Positions 1-8,598 of a stretch of 24,848 nt of DNA are shown here, in pieces; position 1 is the first letter of the stretch; each line of letters begins with the position of its first letter. The position numbers and the translations under genes were made by a program. This DNA comes from Deltaproteobacteria bacterium (GTDB lineage Bacteria > Desulfobacterota > DSM-4660 > Desulfatiglandales > HGW-15). A model generated the notes under the pieces. That model did no database searches. It saw only the letters and a list, made by a program, of their open reading frames with translations, and was not told the DNA's origin. The DNA lies in contig JAFGDF010000298.1 in assembly GCA_016932235.1 (NCBI GenBank), positions 1 to 24,848 of the forward strand. The letters run 5' to 3'.

Positions 1-1
1 A

Positions 2-133
2 GAACATTTCAGATCTGGAGGATCGGTCGTTTGCCAAGCCGGAAGACGTATTGCCGCACAGATGGAAACGAATAAGGCGTTGGCAAAAACCATCAAAAAC
101 ATCGATGATTATCTGTCAAAAATGAAGACCTGA
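2..133 (+). CDS. 3' end of an unidentified gene (partial)
   Basis: An open frame enters from the left edge and ends at TGA 131-133, giving about 43 C-terminal residues. The last 25 or so (from RRIAAQMETNKAL onward) look like an amphipathic helix ending in a basic tail (DDYLSKMKT). The stop lies 10 bases before the stop of the convergent minus-strand gene, a spacing that fits a genuine gene end. I cannot name the family from this fragment, and the reading frame is unconfirmed without upstream sequence. Confidence 0.45.
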   Translation, partial: EHFRSGGSVVCQAGRRIAAQMETNKALAKTIKNIDDYLSKMKT

Positions 134-143
134 CACCTATAAT

Positions 144-794
144 TTATAATTTGCCGCGGATATAAATGATGCGTGATATGGCCGTGCAGTTGCTGGATAC
201 TGCCAGAATAATAAGCACAAGATTCATCAGGTAAGGGCCGGCACATGGGATTGAACCCAGCACCGCCCCAAAAATCAAAAGGATGACTCTTTCGGTCCTC
301 TGCATCAGTCCGACCCTGCACTCAACACCCAGTCCCTCGGCCCTGGCTCTGGCATAACTGACAACAAAAGACCCTGTAATAATGAATATAACAATCAAAA
401 CCATCCATGGAGAATGATCTGGCGCCATCCGGTCTCCTGCAGATATAAAATTGATACCTCCGGCGTAATAATATGCAAGTCCCATAAGCGGAAAAGCATC
501 GCTGTACCTGTCGATGGTACTGTCCAGAAATGCGCCGGATTTTGTCCCTTTTCCCGTTTCCCGGGCAATCGTTCCGTCAAGGGCATCACAGATACCTGAA
601 AAGAAAAGCATGATTGCCCCACCCCAAAAAATCCCGGCGCAAAAAAAGATGCCTGTTATAAAGCTCAGCAAAAGACCAGCGATGGTCATCACATTCGGAT
701 GGATACCCATCCTTCCAATAAATCGGCCCAGGGGGCTTATGACACTGTAAAACCAGGTTCTCCACCTTCCATTTATTATCTGCAATCTCATCAT
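144..794 (-). CDS. CDP-alcohol phosphatidyltransferase family membrane protein
   Basis: A 216-residue integral membrane enzyme that would transfer a phosphatidyl group from a CDP-lipid to an alcohol head group in the inner membrane. The complete family signature D-x2-D-G-x2-A-R-x8-G-x3-D-x3-D is readable, starting at CDALDGTIARETGKG and ending at FLDSTID. These residues bind the divalent metals and CDP. Several hydrophobic helices surround the motif (for example VMTIAGLLLSFITGIFFCAG and the IVIFIITGSFVVSYA stretch). The length suits PgsA or archaetidylinositol-phosphate-synthase-like members; the head group (glycerol-3-phosphate, inositol phosphate or other) cannot be decided here, so no symbol is given. 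Two adjacent ATGs (794 and 791) could serve as start; neither has a clear Shine-Dalgarno. It follows xth by 14 bases, so co-transcription is likely. Confidence 0.9.
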   Translation of the reverse strand: MMRLQIINGRWRTWFYSVISPLGRFIGRMGIHPNVMTIAGLLLSFITGIFFCAGIFWGGAIMLFFSGICDALDGTIARETGKGTKSGAFLDSTIDRYSDAFPLMGLAYYYAGGINFISAGDRMAPDHSPWMVLIVIFIITGSFVVSYARARAEGLGVECRVGLMQRTERVILLIFGAVLGSIPCAGPYLMNLVLIILAVSSNCTAISRIIYIRGKL

Positions 795-808
795 GCTTGG
801 AAATCTTT

Positions 809-1585
809 TTATGTTAAGCGTTTAAACTCCGCGACAAGAAATGTATGATCAGAAGGCTTCTCTTTTTTCCTCGGTTCCATGTCCACCCACACATTCTCGC
901 ATCTCTTCGCAAGAGGATCAGTCGCAAGCATATAATCAATACGCCAGCCCATATTCCGCTTGAAACCGTTGGGTATCCTGTAATCCCAGAACGTGTAACC
1001 ATTTTTCGCAGGTTCATGTTGGCGAAACAGATCCGTAAAACCCCACTGCAGGATATCCCGTATCGCCTTCTGCTCCTCTTCATGGAATCCCGCCTTTCCC
1101 CGAAGGCCTTCAGGGTCATAGACGTCCAAAGGCTGGAGCGCGACATTGAAATCTCCCACCATCAGCAAAGGCTCTCCGGGATTATATGTTGCTTTTACAT
1201 GGGATAGAAGATCCCTTAGCCATTTGATCTTATACTCAAATTTATCCGTACCCGGAGCGACGCCCTGAGGCACATACACATTTATTATCTGGGTATCGAG
1301 CAATCTGCCGCTTATAAAACGGGCCTGTTCATCACCCGAGTCATAAAGGTCCTTCCGGATATCTGAAATCGGCTGTCGTGAAATGAAAGCCACCCCGTTA
1401 TAGGATTTCTGTCCCCTGAAAAAAGCATTATAACCGATATCCTTAAAATCGCTCAGGGGAAAGTCCTTATCCTGCGCCTTGGTCTCCTGAAGGCAAAGAA
1501 TATCGGGCCATTCCTTTTCCAGCCACTCCATGATGATCGAGATTCTGGTTCTTATTGAATTGGCGTTGAATGTTGCGATCTTCAT
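809..1585 (-). CDS. xth: Exodeoxyribonuclease III (AP endonuclease)
   Basis: A 258-residue exonuclease III/AP endonuclease of base-excision repair, slightly shorter than the 268-residue E. coli enzyme. Visible motifs of the EEP fold are the N-terminal MKIATFNANSIRTR (Asn7 region), CLQETK with the metal-binding Glu34, the GDFNVA motif, and the C-terminal SDH (Asp246-His247) that completes the active site. It would cut DNA 5' to abasic sites and resect 3' ends in a Mg2+-dependent way. The start is fixed by family alignment, but no Shine-Dalgarno is visible. The ATG lies only 11 bases after the terminator hairpin of the cold-shock gene. The CDP-alcohol phosphatidyltransferase follows directly. 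Confidence 0.95.
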   Translation of the reverse strand: MKIATFNANSIRTRISIIMEWLEKEWPDILCLQETKAQDKDFPLSDFKDIGYNAFFRGQKSYNGVAFISRQPISDIRKDLYDSGDEQARFISGRLLDTQIINVYVPQGVAPGTDKFEYKIKWLRDLLSHVKATYNPGEPLLMVGDFNVALQPLDVYDPEGLRGKAGFHEEEQKAIRDILQWGFTDLFRQHEPAKNGYTFWDYRIPNGFKRNMGWRIDYMLATDPLAKRCENVWVDMEPRKKEKPSDHTFLVAEFKRLT

Positions 1586-1595
1586 AGATACAATA

Positions 1596-1634
1596 AAAAA
1601 GGCATCTCGCAGAGCAGTGTCGAGATGCCTTTTT
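1596..1634 (-). terminator. Rho-independent terminator of the cold-shock gene
   Basis: A perfect 14-bp stem (AAAAAGGCATCTCG paired with CGAGATGCCTTTTT) surrounds an 11-base loop. Read on the minus strand, it ends in a run of T, 15 bases downstream of the csp stop codon. The A/T ends make it potentially bidirectional. Confidence 0.9.
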
Positions 1635-1648
1635 GGATTATGGTGGAA

Positions 1649-1849
1649 TTAAACCTTCTTTACGTTTTTTGCCACTGGTCCGCGGTTTCCATCTTCTATA
1701 TCAAACATTACTTTTTCACCCTCGTTAAGGGTCTTAAAGCCGGGCATGTCGATTGATGAAAAATGGACAAAAACATCATTACCGCTTTCTTGTGAAATAA
1801 AACCAAACCCCTTCCTCTCGCTAAACCACTTAACTGTTCCTTCCGCCAA
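1649..1849 (-). CDS. Cold-shock domain protein (CspA family)
   Basis: A 66-residue single cold-shock domain (OB fold) that binds single-stranded nucleic acid and acts as RNA chaperone or antiterminator. RNP1 (KGFGFI, residues 13-18) and RNP2 (VFVHF, 26-30) are intact, as is the N-terminal GTVKWF. The start codon is TTG at 1849-1847. It is chosen because the conserved N-terminus begins there and a full AGGAGG lies 8 bases upstream (1858-1863). The gene has its own promoter candidate, a leader of about 120 bases (a long 5' UTR is typical of cspA-type genes) and a strong terminator, so it is probably a monocistronic transcript. Confidence 0.95.
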   Translation of the reverse strand: MAEGTVKWFSERKGFGFISQESGNDVFVHFSSIDMPGFKTLNEGEKVMFDIEDGNRGPVAKNVKKV

Positions 1850-1857
1850 AACAAAGA

Positions 1858-1863
1858 CCTCCT
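1858..1863 (-). promoter_or_regulatory. Strong Shine-Dalgarno fixing the TTG start of csp
   Basis: On the minus strand the sequence reads AGGAGG followed by 8 bases and TTG. There is no in-frame ATG at the conserved N-terminus, so this site decides the non-ATG start. Confidence 0.85.
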
Positions 1864-1977
1864 ATCTAAAATTACCACAATGGGTCTGATCCATAGATAG
1901 CAAGGTGAGACATAAATAATCCACGGATCAAAACCCGCTCCCATGCTCAGAAAGCCTTACAGCCGCACTTAATATTA

Positions 1978-2007
1978 AAGATATGTTATAGTAATTATAA
2001 ACGTCAA
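1978..2007 (-). promoter_or_regulatory. Candidate sigma70 promoter for the cold-shock gene
   Basis: On the minus strand a TTGACG -35 (2002-2007) and a TATCTT -10 (1978-1983) are separated by 18 bases. Transcription would start near 1971 and leave a 5' UTR of about 120 bases before the TTG start. This is a motif match only. Confidence 0.45.
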
Positions 2008-2022
2008 GTAAAAAAAGCCGCA

Positions 2023-3927
2023 TTATTTAACAATACTGCCTGAAACGCTCTTGCGATCCGGATTGATCAGATGCACGCCCTGATCATCTTCAGCAGCAAG
2101 AATCATTCCACGCGACTCTATACCCATCAGTTTTATAGGTTCCAGGTTTGCGACCACGATCACCTGTTTTCCCTTTATCTCATCCGGTGTGTAATGCTGA
2201 GCAATGCCCGCCACAATAATCCTTTCTTCCCCGATATCAACCGTGAGCTTGATCAATTTCTTCGATTTTGGGACAGGTTCTGCGTTCAGAATAGTGCCTA
2301 TTTTTAAATCAAGTTTCTGAAAGTCCTCATATTTTATCATTTCTTTCTCTCCAGAGTCCCCCTTCTCACTGATTCCATGATCCCCTTTATCAACTTCCTT
2401 ATTTACATCAATCCTCGGAAATAATTGGATGGATTTTGAAACAGGTTTTTGAGGCAGGTTTGTCTCCCATGCCCTGGCGCCGTCAAGTCCGATATTATCC
2501 GGTCTCCCGGAGAAACCGAGAAGATCCAGCATCTTTTCAGCAGTTTCAGGCATGAAAGGCCACAGGAGAATCGAAATTATCCTGAGAGACTCAACAATAC
2601 AATTCATGACGGCAACCAGACGATCCTGGTCATTCTTTGCCAGGACCCATGGTGATGTCGAATCAATATATTTATTGACCTTTCCTATGATGTCCCAGAT
2701 GGCCATAAGCGCCTTATGGAATCCGAATTCCTCCATGAAAACCGGATAGGCCTCGACAAGTCCAAGAACTTCATTTTTAAGTTTAATATCCAGATCCTCG
2801 TACATTTTCGAACCTGGGATATCGCCCTTAAAATATTTTGACGCCATTGTCAGGCTTCTGCTGACAAGATTTCCCAGATCATTTGCCAGGTCAGCGTTTA
2901 TCCTGGCTATAAGTGCCTCTTCGCTGAATTCGGAATCAAGCCCGAAGACCATCTCTCTGAGCAGGAAATATCTGAAAGCGTCAAGACCGTATATATCGGC
3001 TAAATCGAGAGGCCTTACAATATTTCCTATACTTTTAGACATCTTCCCCTGATCGATCTTCCAGTACCCGTGTACATTGAGGTGCTGGTACGGTTCGATA
3101 CCGGCGGATCTCAGCATACAGGGCCAGTAGATACCATGGGGCTTTAGGATATCTTTTGCTATCAAATGTTGTGAATGGGGCCAATATTTTTTAAAAAGCT
3201 CACCTTCCGGATAATCAAGAGATGATATATAGTTTATCAACGCATCAAACCAGACATAGGTTACATACCTGTTGTCGAACGGGAGGCTGATACCCCACTC
3301 AAGTCTGGTTTTCGGCCTTGAGATACACAAATCCTCAAGCGGATCCTTGAGAAAAGCAAGCACTTCGTTCTTGTATCTCTCCGGCCTGATAAAGCCCGGG
3401 GTTCTTTTTATATAGTCAACAAGCCAATCCTGATATTTACTCATCCGGAAAAAATAGTTTGCCTCCTTAATGACTTCAGGGACATTCTGATGATCCGGGC
3501 ATTTGCCGTCAACCAGCTCTCTTTCGACATAGAATCGTTCACAACCAAAGCAATACAATCCTTCATATTCGCTGAAATATATATCACCTTTGTCATTTAC
3601 CTTATTCAATATGAGTTCAACCGTGCGCTTGTGAGCTGGATCCGTAGTCCTGATGAAATAATTGTTGCTGATATTCAACTTGGGCCATAACACCCTGAAA
3701 AGCTCGCTGGCCCTGTCAACGAATTCTTTTACGGACTCTCCCTTCTTTTCTGAGGCCTTGACTATTTTATCTCCATGTTCGTCAGTCCCCGTGAGGAAAA
3801 AAGATTCCGCACCGCTTAGAATCTGGAACCTGTTGAAAACATCGGCTACAATGGTTGTATAAGCGTGTCCCAGGTGAGGCTCAGCATTAACATAGTAGAT
3901 CGGGGTAGTGATATAAGATCTCTTCAT
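2023..3927 (-). CDS. metG: Methionyl-tRNA synthetase with C-terminal tRNA-binding domain
   Basis: A 634-residue class I synthetase that charges tRNA-Met with methionine. The HIGH-type motif is HLGH (residues 18-21) and the second signature is KMSKS (295-299). A single CxxC zinc-knuckle-type segment is visible (CFGC...GKCPDH, around residue 125). An alpha-helical anticodon-binding region follows. From about residue 530 there is a Trbp111/EMAP-like OB domain (starting KYEDFQKLDLKIGTIL), which normally adds tRNA affinity and mediates dimerisation. Between them lies a charged linker (VDKGDHGISEKGDSGEKE). It is the last gene of the tmk-holB-ricT-metG run, 42 bases after ricT. Confidence 0.97.
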   Translation of the reverse strand: MKRSYITTPIYYVNAEPHLGHAYTTIVADVFNRFQILSGAESFFLTGTDEHGDKIVKASEKKGESVKEFVDRASELFRVLWPKLNISNNYFIRTTDPAHKRTVELILNKVNDKGDIYFSEYEGLYCFGCERFYVERELVDGKCPDHQNVPEVIKEANYFFRMSKYQDWLVDYIKRTPGFIRPERYKNEVLAFLKDPLEDLCISRPKTRLEWGISLPFDNRYVTYVWFDALINYISSLDYPEGELFKKYWPHSQHLIAKDILKPHGIYWPCMLRSAGIEPYQHLNVHGYWKIDQGKMSKSIGNIVRPLDLADIYGLDAFRYFLLREMVFGLDSEFSEEALIARINADLANDLGNLVSRSLTMASKYFKGDIPGSKMYEDLDIKLKNEVLGLVEAYPVFMEEFGFHKALMAIWDIIGKVNKYIDSTSPWVLAKNDQDRLVAVMNCIVESLRIISILLWPFMPETAEKMLDLLGFSGRPDNIGLDGARAWETNLPQKPVSKSIQLFPRIDVNKEVDKGDHGISEKGDSGEKEMIKYEDFQKLDLKIGTILNAEPVPKSKKLIKLTVDIGEERIIVAGIAQHYTPDEIKGKQVIVVANLEPIKLMGIESRGMILAAEDDQGVHLINPDRKSVSGSIVK

Positions 3928-3969
3928 GAATATTATAAGTGGTTACTCCTTTCCTGGTCTTCCCTGTTT

Positions 3970-4779
3970 TTATTTTACTCTAATATCTTCAAAGGAAATC
4001 TCAATCTCCTCATTGGATTCAAGCATTATTGTCAGCGTCTGCTTCAATAGATTCTGACGGATTAGCTTTCCTTTGCCTTTCACCGTATCCAGATTTTTCC
4101 CTATCTTGGGTACATTTTTTTTAACCGTGTCATAATATTCCTGCTCATAAGCAAGACAGCACATCAATCTACCGCACATGCCTGATATCTTGGCCGGATT
4201 AAGCGATAGGTTCTGCGTCTTGGCCATCTTAATAGAAACAGGTTCAAAATTATTAAGGAAAGAGGAACAGCATAACTGGCGTCCGCAAGTACCCAGTCCA
4301 CCTACCATCTTAGCCTGATGCCGCACCCCTATCTGCCTCATTTCTATTCGCGTATGAAATTTGGAAACAAGGTCCTTTACGAGTTCCCTGAAATCAATCC
4401 TGCTTTCTGCGGAAAAATAGACTATGATCTTGTTTCCATCCAAAAGCCTGTCAACTGAAACCAGGCACATGGGCAGCGACCTGGCCTTGATCTTTTCATA
4501 GCAAAAACAGTATACCTCCTTTTCTATTTCGCATTTTTTTTCAAATTTCTGAATATCCTTGTCAGTGGCAAGCCTCAACACCTTTTTCAATATCCTTTCA
4601 GGATAGTCTTCCGCCGCAGCCTTAGATTCCATCTGGACCATTCCAAGCGCTTCACCCTGTTCGGTATCAACCACGACCCTATCACCTTTTTTAAGAACAA
4701 AGTGTCCGGACGCAAAGTCGTAGATCTTACCACCGGTCCTTAACTGTATTCCCACCACTTTTATGTTGTTATTATCCAT
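3970..4779 (-). CDS. ricT: PSP1 domain regulatory protein, RicT/YaaT family
   Basis: A 269-residue PSP1-domain protein. In Bacillus subtilis RicT (YaaT) works with RicA and RicF as a Fe-S-containing complex that helps RNase Y mature mRNAs. The two family cysteine signatures are present: GTCGRQLCC (Cys165, 170, 171) and MCGRLMCC (Cys202, 207, 208), which are likely cluster ligands. Further cysteines occur near residues 83-93. It sits between holB (46-base gap) and metG (42-base gap); the tmk-holB-ricT order is also seen in Firmicutes. Whether RicA/RicF-like partners exist in this organism cannot be judged here, so the family assignment is firm but the partner complex is inferred. Confidence 0.92.
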   Translation of the reverse strand: MDNNNIKVVGIQLRTGGKIYDFASGHFVLKKGDRVVVDTEQGEALGMVQMESKAAAEDYPERILKKVLRLATDKDIQKFEKKCEIEKEVYCFCYEKIKARSLPMCLVSVDRLLDGNKIIVYFSAESRIDFRELVKDLVSKFHTRIEMRQIGVRHQAKMVGGLGTCGRQLCCSSFLNNFEPVSIKMAKTQNLSLNPAKISGMCGRLMCCLAYEQEYYDTVKKNVPKIGKNLDTVKGKGKLIRQNLLKQTLTIMLESNEEIEISFEDIRVK

Positions 4780-4825
4780 CCGCGCTTACCATCGCCGAAT
4801 ATTTATAAAATGAACCATTGAAAAT

Positions 4826-5926
4826 CTAAATCTCACCGGGAGTCTTCGGGACAAAGGCCGGCAGACTCGCGGGGATTTCACTGAAACGCTTCAAGGCGAT
4901 CATAATATTCTCCATCATCAATCCAGGATTTGGATTTCTCATCATTTCTCTCTGTGCTCGATCAATTACCTGGAAACTTTCTAAAAGGTTGTCCAATCTA
5001 AAATTTTCTGAAATATTTTTCAACTTCCGTGAAAAATCAATGTTGATTATCTTATCCCGCGGACCCCTTACTTTGACCAGGATCAGGTCCCTGTACCAGG
5101 TTTTCCACATTCCGAGCAACTCAAAAAGACCGTTATCTTTTAACTCTGCACTATCTGAATTCCTTTTTTTTGATCTTTCTGAATAGTCCCACGCAGTTTG
5201 AAGGACCTGTTCCATTGGCAATTCCGGAAGCCTCATTAATTCAATCAAGCAATTCTGCCTGTATTCCAAAATATCATTTTCCTTGAACTGAATCGCCTTT
5301 CCCAGGCTCCCTTCGCTTATCCTTGAGAGGAGCGCGGCTTTTTCTTCATCTAAACCCATCTCGGTCTTTAGCCAATCCCGGATTTTGGATGCGGGCAGGG
5401 GTCGAAAAGGAACAATCTGGCATCTGGATATTATTGTGGGAAGGAGGTCTAGCGGCTCAACAACCTTTATGATAATTACATTATGCGGCGGTGGCTCTTC
5501 CAGACTCTTCAGGAAAGAGTTCGCCGCTTCCGCGGTCATCCTCTCCGCATGATTGACAATCACAACCCGGTATTTTCCCGAAACAGGCTTAAAGCTCAGC
5601 GCGCGGTTCAAGTCCCTTATCTGTTCAATTTTAATATTATGCCCGTCAGGCTCAATAAAAATAAGATCCGCAAAATTTCTGTTCCTAATCCGACGGCATG
5701 GGATGCAATCCCCGCAACCCTCAAAATCTCTGGGTTGCAGGCAGTTCAAAGCCTGCGCCAATGCAATGGCGGTAGTTGTTTTGCCGATTCCTTCGATACC
5801 GGTAAAGAGATAGGCATGGGGGATCTTGTCTCCCATCATCACCCTTTTCAGGTAACCCGTGGCCCTCTCCTGTGAAATAATCCCGGAGAATGGCCTGCAA
5901 ATTATCTCATTATCCGTCTGTGGCAT
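4826..5926 (-). CDS. holB: DNA polymerase III delta' subunit (clamp loader)
   Basis: A 366-residue AAA+ protein, the delta' stator of the clamp loader that opens the beta sliding clamp during replication. Visible are a P-loop (GIEGIGKT, 43-50), a zinc-binding set of cysteines (Cys62, 71, 74, 77: the CGDCIPC segment), the helix containing ANSFLKSLEEPP, and the sensor-like SRC motif (ISRCQ, 166-170). E. coli delta' lacks a working P-loop; here the loop looks intact, so a DnaX-like origin was considered, but the length, absence of a tau-type tail and position after tmk favour HolB. The ATG follows the tmk stop immediately with no intervening base, indicating translational coupling. Confidence 0.92.
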   Translation of the reverse strand: MPQTDNEIICRPFSGIISQERATGYLKRVMMGDKIPHAYLFTGIEGIGKTTTAIALAQALNCLQPRDFEGCGDCIPCRRIRNRNFADLIFIEPDGHNIKIEQIRDLNRALSFKPVSGKYRVVIVNHAERMTAEAANSFLKSLEEPPPHNVIIIKVVEPLDLLPTIISRCQIVPFRPLPASKIRDWLKTEMGLDEEKAALLSRISEGSLGKAIQFKENDILEYRQNCLIELMRLPELPMEQVLQTAWDYSERSKKRNSDSAELKDNGLFELLGMWKTWYRDLILVKVRGPRDKIINIDFSRKLKNISENFRLDNLLESFQVIDRAQREMMRNPNPGLMMENIMIALKRFSEIPASLPAFVPKTPGEI

Positions 5927-6586
5927 CTATTCTGTTCGCGGTTTCTCTTTCATAATATTAGGTTGAAGGGCTGAAAGAATCATTGATTCCACTTCTTGCA
6001 CGGATCTTGAGGCATCAATAATAAAAAATCGTCTCTTCTCTGCTTCAGCTAGCCGCAGATAGCCTTCCCTTACCCTGAGGTGAAAATCAATCCTTTCCCT
6101 CTCAAATCTATCCATACGACCCACCTCCTGACCTGCATTTCGATCAATAGCCCTTTTAAGCCCGATCTCAACAGGACAATCAAGGAGGAAAGTCATATGA
6201 GGCCTGACGCCTTTTGTGACTTTTTCATTTAATATTCTTATGAACTCCATTTCATGACCTCGGGCCGCTCCCTGATAGACAGTAGTCGCATCAAAAAAAC
6301 GATCACATATAACCCATTTCCCGAGTTTTAAAGCCGGGTTGATCACCTCCTCCACGTGCTGGGCCCTGTCTGCTTCATACAGCAAGAGTTCAGCCAGGGT
6401 ACATATATCTTTATTTCCGGAGTCAAGGAGCACATCCCTGATTCTTTTTCCGATTCTTGTTCCTCCGGGTTCCAGCGTAATGATATGCGGGATTGAATGA
6501 TGATTCAACCGTTTCCCAAGAAGCCTTATCTGGGTCGTTTTACCGCATCCCTCTATCCCCTCAAAAGTTATAAACAAATTTTTCAC
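5927..6586 (-). CDS. tmk: Thymidylate kinase
   Basis: A 219-residue dTMP kinase that phosphorylates dTMP to dTDP with ATP. It has the P-loop EGIEGCGKT (9-17), the LEPGGT segment (38-43) and the DRFFDATTVYQG motif that contacts dTMP. The LID region is arginine-rich (GRMDRFERERIDFH). The start is GTG at 6586-6584, chosen because the conserved N-terminus (KNLFITFEG) begins right after it; the ribosome site (AAGG just upstream) is weak. First gene of the tmk-holB-ricT-metG operon, with a promoter candidate about 40 bases upstream. Confidence 0.95.
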   Translation of the reverse strand: MKNLFITFEGIEGCGKTTQIRLLGKRLNHHSIPHIITLEPGGTRIGKRIRDVLLDSGNKDICTLAELLLYEADRAQHVEEVINPALKLGKWVICDRFFDATTVYQGAARGHEMEFIRILNEKVTKGVRPHMTFLLDCPVEIGLKRAIDRNAGQEVGRMDRFERERIDFHLRVREGYLRLAEAEKRRFFIIDASRSVQEVESMILSALQPNIMKEKPRTE

Positions 6587-6627
6587 CTTGCTTTATTTGC
6601 GATTTCCATACTGTCCCAGATTTTTAA

Positions 6628-6656
6628 AGTATATAGGATATAGCAGAGATAATCAA
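6628..6656 (-). promoter_or_regulatory. Candidate sigma70 promoter for the tmk-holB-ricT-metG operon
   Basis: On the minus strand TTGATT (6651-6656) and TATACT (6628-6633) are separated by exactly 17 bases. The predicted start near 6621 leaves a 35-base leader before the tmk GTG. Motif match only. Confidence 0.5.
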
Positions 6657-6948
6657 GAAATGATAACCAACCAGAATCCACCATCAAATCTCAGACAGTA
6701 TCCTCATAGTGCTGGATTTTGGCAGAACCCTGGCCACCAGCGAGGTGCCAGATGCCAGGCGCCAGGGAGCGACGGCTGAGGCGTATAAGTAATACGACCG
6801 CTTCCAGCCCGCAGGCCTCCAGGCCGGAGGGCAAGGAGGAGCGACCGCAGGCAACACAGCCCTTCGATTCCGCTCAGGGACATGAGCCTGTCGAATGGCA
6901 GATGGCGCCTTGATGGTGGATCAGGGACCGATATGGCCCAACAGGCTC
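6657..6948. repeat. Gene-free interval with degenerate repeats
   Basis: About 290 bases without a credible gene. It holds related GC-rich segments (GGAGCGACGGCTGAGG near 6767 and GGAGCGACCGCAGG near 6838) and an imperfect hairpin at 6863-6895 (TTCGA...GCTC...GAGC...TCGAA). The short open frames across it are low complexity and are best read as translated repeat. From memory, similar hairpins are dispersed in Desulfobacterota intergenic regions; a genome-wide search would settle this. Confidence 0.5.
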
Positions 6949-8511
6949 CTAGAATACGGCAGACGGCCGAATGGATGGAAACAACGAAGCGTCAGTGTGA
7001 GGGATAAATTTAGCCGCATTGAACATATTCATGAACTCTTGGTTAACGTTCAGCTCGATATAAGTGATCCTGTCTCTGATATCACAAGCCCTTGCCTTCA
7101 TTTCTGAAGACAGCAAGGCCAGTGTCGCTCCTTCAAGCGAACTGTTTCCCAGCGATTTATATTTTTCAAGAGGCAGATCGGGAAGCATCCCGATGGTGAC
7201 TGCCGATAGGGGGTCCACATAGGTTCCGAAAGTTCCGGCGATAAAAAATTCATTCACCTCGCTCATGGGCACGTTAACCATTCCGGATATAGTGGAGAGG
7301 ATGGTAAACATGGCGGCCTTTGAGCGAAGGAGCCTATCGATATCCGTCTGGCTTAATGTTAACTCTCTGCCACAGGCACTCTCCTCGGCCTTCACTAAGA
7401 TAAAATGATTTGTCCCCTCCAATTCTTTCAGCCGGTCTCCACATCTCTTTACATCATACTTCCCGCGCATATCAATCATACCTGCAAGAAAAAGATTTGC
7501 CACGAGATCAATGAGACCCGAACCGCATATACCCGCTGCCGGTTTGTTGTCGATTGTCCTTAACACGAGGTCTTTGGAAACAGGATCTATCATCACACTA
7601 TCTATTATCCCCGGCCCAGCCATCATACCAATGCCTGCAACATCTCCCTCCAGAGCCGGGCCGGCTGCTCCTGCGCAGGCCACCATCCACTCTCTGTTCC
7701 CCATGACGACCTCGGCATTTGTTCCCATGTCCACAAGGATCGATATATCCTTTTTTCGATAGATCCCTGACGACAGGATGCCGGCTATCAGATCTCCGCC
7801 AAAATAGCTTCCCACATTAGGCAAGACAAACACCGGGGCCCGGGGATTGATATCAAGATCCAGATCTGCCGCATTCATGGTATCGGGACAATTAATGACC
7901 GGAATGTAGGGTTCCCGGCAGATCCAGTAGGGGTCCAGCCCTAAAAAAAAATGCGTCATTGCTGTATTACCCGAGGCGGACAATCCAATGATTCTTTCCT
8001 TTTCTATTCCGTTTTCATTTGCGAGCGATGATATTTCCTTATTAAGAGCTTTTATCAGCAGTGATCTTAGCTCATCGAGACCCCCATTCCTGGATGAATA
8101 TTTGATCCTTGTAAGGATATCAGGCCCTATTTCGATCTGGGGGTTCAAATAAGATCGCTCATCAATAACCTTCCCGGTTTCCAGATCCAAAAGACGGACG
8201 ACCAGCGTCGAACTCCCCAGGTCGATTGAAAGGCCGAAGTATCTCCCCTCTCCAGGTGTAAAAATATCGATTATCCTCCATCTGTCGCCCATGCTGTAAA
8301 CCGCGACCTCCGGGTGGTAACCGGACTGTCTGAGAGCGTGCGGGATTTTTCTGACTGCGGAAATATCAACGTTGATATCCGCAGAAGAAACAACTTTTTT
8401 TATTTCCCCGGTCAGCCGATCAACATCAGCGGTGTTATTCTTCAGGCTTGGCGGATCTGTTTTAATCCTCAGCACTCTTATCCATCCATCTTCCCTGCGG
8501 GTTCTCTCCAT
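6949..8511 (-). CDS. RACo-like ASKHA ATPase (DUF4445), without the ferredoxin domain
   Basis: A 520-residue protein of the reductive activator of corrinoid proteins type. These enzymes use ATP to drive an electron onto the cobalt of corrinoid methyltransferases. The ASKHA phosphate loop (GLSIDLGSSTLV, 93-104), the second loop (LVDMGTNAEVV), GICGSG and the late FIAGTFG motif are clear. The first 90 residues resemble the usual linker (DPPSLKNNTADVDRL). Family members normally carry an N-terminal [2Fe-2S] ferredoxin domain of about 80-100 residues with clustered cysteines; none is encoded here. The frame is open only about 25 codons further upstream, then stops, with no cysteine motif. A promoter candidate at 8548-8576 supports the ATG at 8511. 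The corrinoid partner is not in the window. An Fe-S partner in trans, or a different role, is possible. Confidence 0.85.
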   Translation of the reverse strand: MERTRREDGWIRVLRIKTDPPSLKNNTADVDRLTGEIKKVVSSADINVDISAVRKIPHALRQSGYHPEVAVYSMGDRWRIIDIFTPGEGRYFGLSIDLGSSTLVVRLLDLETGKVIDERSYLNPQIEIGPDILTRIKYSSRNGGLDELRSLLIKALNKEISSLANENGIEKERIIGLSASGNTAMTHFFLGLDPYWICREPYIPVINCPDTMNAADLDLDINPRAPVFVLPNVGSYFGGDLIAGILSSGIYRKKDISILVDMGTNAEVVMGNREWMVACAGAAGPALEGDVAGIGMMAGPGIIDSVMIDPVSKDLVLRTIDNKPAAGICGSGLIDLVANLFLAGMIDMRGKYDVKRCGDRLKELEGTNHFILVKAEESACGRELTLSQTDIDRLLRSKAAMFTILSTISGMVNVPMSEVNEFFIAGTFGTYVDPLSAVTIGMLPDLPLEKYKSLGNSSLEGATLALLSSEMKARACDIRDRITYIELNVNQEFMNMFNAAKFIPHTDASLFPSIRPSAVF

Positions 8512-8547
8512 CAGTATCCCATCGAAATCTTGATTATAAAAAAAATG

Positions 8548-8576
8548 TATATACAGCCAGGGGAAAAGATATTCAA
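8548..8576 (-). promoter_or_regulatory. Candidate promoter for the ASKHA gene
   Basis: On the minus strand TTGAAT (8571-8576), a 17-base spacer and TATATA (8548-8553). It would start transcription near 8541, about 30 bases before the ATG at 8511. It is divergent from the SPOR-gene promoter. Confidence 0.4.
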
Positions 8577-8598
8577 TAAAAATAGGGATTATGGCTTA

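Noticed and set aside
4826..5926. DnaX (tau/gamma) instead of HolB
   Set aside because: The P-loop is intact, as in DnaX, but the length is 366 residues with no tau-type extension. The neighbourhood (directly after tmk, before ricT) is that of holB.
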